From Chitinophaga cymbidii (lineage in GTDB: Bacteria; Bacteroidota; Bacteroidia; Chitinophagales; Chitinophagaceae): a stretch of 64,000 nucleotides of DNA. Shown here piece after piece: positions 62,818 to 64,000 of this stretch. The notes below the pieces were generated by a model that had not been told where the DNA came from, did no database searches, and worked only from the letters and a program-made list of their open reading frames with translations. Every line of letters begins with the position of its first letter. Position 1 is the first letter of the stretch. A program made the translations under genes and the position numbers. Where the stretch lies: contig NZ_BKAU01000003.1 in assembly GCF_007992715.1 (NCBI RefSeq), forward strand, positions 62,001-126,000, given 5' to 3'.

Positions 62818-63525
62818 ATGAAGAAACGTTTACTGTTCTTTTTTACCGCCGCCTGTATGCTCATGGCCTCGTCGCTGCGGGCACAGTATTACTATAACGA
62901 AAGGTACGGCTACTTCTTCCAGCAGAAGTTCGGTTTTCACGCCGGCACACAAGGGCTGGGCATGGACCTTTCCCTGCCGCTGCACCAGCAGGTGGCGCTT
63001 AATATCGGCGGCAGCATCCTGCCGTTCAATATGCCCATGAACAGCGTGCTCGGCAGCTACCAGATCCGCTCAAAGGCCCGTGCCGAACTATACAATATTC
63101 ATTTGATGCTGGACTGGGCGCCATTCCCCGAAGGCGGCGCTGTGTTAGGAAAATTCGTGATGAGCGGGGGGCTCGCCTATTTCTTCAAAGCAAGCGGAAG
63201 GGTAGACAGTCATCTTAAAGACAATTATTTCTATGGCGACATAGAAGTGCCGAAAGAAGATGTGGGCATGCTGCGCACGGAAATAAACTGGAAGAACAAG
63301 CTCGCGCCATACGCCGGCATCGGTATGCAAAACATGTATACCAGCGAGCGCTGGAGCCTCGGCTTTTCGCTCGGCACGTATTATATGACCGCGCCTCCTG
63401 AAGTGAAGCTCACCGGCACCAACCTGCTCGCGGGGAATGAAGTGAACGAAGCGACCGTTACCCGTAACATGAGCACCTATCGCTGGTGGCCGGTATTACA
63501 GATCACCCTCAGCCATGATTTTTAA
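62818..63525 (+). CDS. secreted outer-membrane beta-barrel-like protein
   Basis: 235 residues with a Sec signal (LLFFFTAACMLMASSLRAQ). Alternating aromatic strands ('YYYNERYGYFFQQKFGFHAG', 'LAPYAGIGMQNMYTSERWSL') and a terminal 'ITLSHDF' point to a small outer-membrane barrel. Function unknown; its place 18 bp after the sugar transferase suggests a part in surface polysaccharide export or anchoring. Confidence 0.75.
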   Translation: MKKRLLFFFTAACMLMASSLRAQYYYNERYGYFFQQKFGFHAGTQGLGMDLSLPLHQQVALNIGGSILPFNMPMNSVLGSYQIRSKARAELYNIHLMLDWAPFPEGGAVLGKFVMSGGLAYFFKASGRVDSHLKDNYFYGDIEVPKEDVGMLRTEINWKNKLAPYAGIGMQNMYTSERWSLGFSLGTYYMTAPPEVKLTGTNLLAGNEVNEATVTRNMSTYRWWPVLQITLSHDF

Positions 63526-63594
63526 GGAAATACTATGCAACCGAGCATGCTAATGCGAGGTTCCATCTGGCTGTCAAAAATTAAATATTAACAG

Positions 63595-64000
63595 ATGAAA
63601 TATAAACTCTACTTACTCTTGTTGAGCGTTCTTTTATTGCAGTGCCAGAACCCTTTGCAGGATGTGGAAATACAGATCAGCACGGACATCCTCCATTACA
63701 CCACGCTGGTGCAGGTGGAAGACGGCAACGGCAATCCGGTGAGCAACCTCACAGTCGCCATTACCGGCCAGGACGCGGACCAGATCTATAACCTCGCCGG
63801 CACCAAAACATTCCTGCTGCAAAGCGGCGTGCTGGGCCTCGGCGTGCATCCGCGAAGCGATCCCGAAGAAGGCATGCCGGTGATGTTCAACATTGAGCTG
63901 AGCGGCACTGGCTTCCTCACGCAGAACATCCCGATGACCATTCACAAAGGACAGCTGCAGCAGGTGATAAAAACAGACGTGCTCAACATCCGCGAAGCGC
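63595..64000 (+). CDS. lipoprotein, truncated by window end
   Basis: The frame is open from ATG 63595 to the end. A lipoprotein signal is clear: MKYKLYLLLLSVLLLQCQNP, with lipobox Cys17. After it 'TLVQVEDGNGNPVSNLTVAI' has an Ig-like/carboxypeptidase-regulatory look. It lies after the barrel protein in the same direction. No family assigned. Confidence 0.75.
   Translation, partial: MKYKLYLLLLSVLLLQCQNPLQDVEIQISTDILHYTTLVQVEDGNGNPVSNLTVAITGQDADQIYNLAGTKTFLLQSGVLGLGVHPRSDPEEGMPVMFNIELSGTGFLTQNIPMTIHKGQLQQVIKTDVLNIREA

Overview
The window looks like a chromosomal segment of a glycan-degrading Bacteroidota, most likely in or near the Chitinophagaceae. The evidence is four SusC/SusD outer-membrane uptake pairs, a sigma-70/FecR-regulated SusCD operon, lipoproteins with Bacteroidota-style signals, a DUF5017-type lipoprotein and a FucP-type sugar transporter. 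Taxonomy is inferred from gene content only. I saw no phage, insertion sequence, integrase or CRISPR array.

Layout. 1-2942: end of a SusC gene plus its SusD, closed by a terminator. 2998-4464: a SAM methyltransferase divergent from a HxlR-type regulator around a 13-bp inverted repeat, then a tRNA-Ser(UGA). 13002-4606 (minus): ECF sigma factor, FecR anti-sigma, SusC with STN domain, SusD and a TlpA-like thioredoxin protein. 13237-19268 (plus): a beta-helix lipoprotein, then an operon of an atypical NRAMP-fold transporter, a NAD-binding epimerase-like protein, a DapA-like aldolase and an M20 amidohydrolase. 23542-19265 (minus): a propeller/HEAT dehydrogenase-like lipoprotein, a HiPIP ferredoxin, a block of about 46-bp tandem repeats and an unassigned secreted protein. 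24018-31235: Tat-exported TIM-barrel protein, Tat-exported DegT aminotransferase, propeller protein, ceramidase-fold hydrolase and a TIM-barrel-like lipoprotein. 31349-43091: SusC, SusD, DUF5017 lipoprotein, sugar MFS transporter, NagA-type deacetylase, Tat-exported enolase-superfamily enzyme and two amidohydrolases. 43143-44219: a LacI regulator. 44308-53169: Tat-exported Gfo/Idh oxidoreductase, second Tat-exported DegT aminotransferase, second ceramidase-fold hydrolase, SusC and SusD. 53200-55741: MBL hydrolase, ankyrin protein, YegP-like protein. 55804-59494: LacI regulator divergent from inositol oxygenase and a sodium/solute symporter. 59499-60158: orphan response regulator. 60159-61407: gene-free, with structured DNA. 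61408-64000: start of an exopolysaccharide-type locus.

The main idea from the sequence: between about 14.7 and 53 kb, separate operons share a near-identical asymmetric operator centred on CG (CGGGTACGTTAACG, with variants), placed just upstream of their real starts. The genes under it include seven proteins with twin-arginine signals, several of them enzymes that need folded cofactors (PLP aminotransferases, an NAD(P)-type oxidoreductase, an Fe-S protein, an enolase-superfamily enzyme). Together with two ceramidase-fold amidases, a NagA-like deacetylase and an M20 hydrolase, this suggests a LacI-controlled regulon that imports an N-acylated amino sugar or aminocyclitol through SusCD and processes it largely in the periplasm by deacylation, transamination and redox steps. 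The substrate is inference. The adjacent inositol oxygenase module is compatible with a cyclitol theme but has its own regulator and operator.
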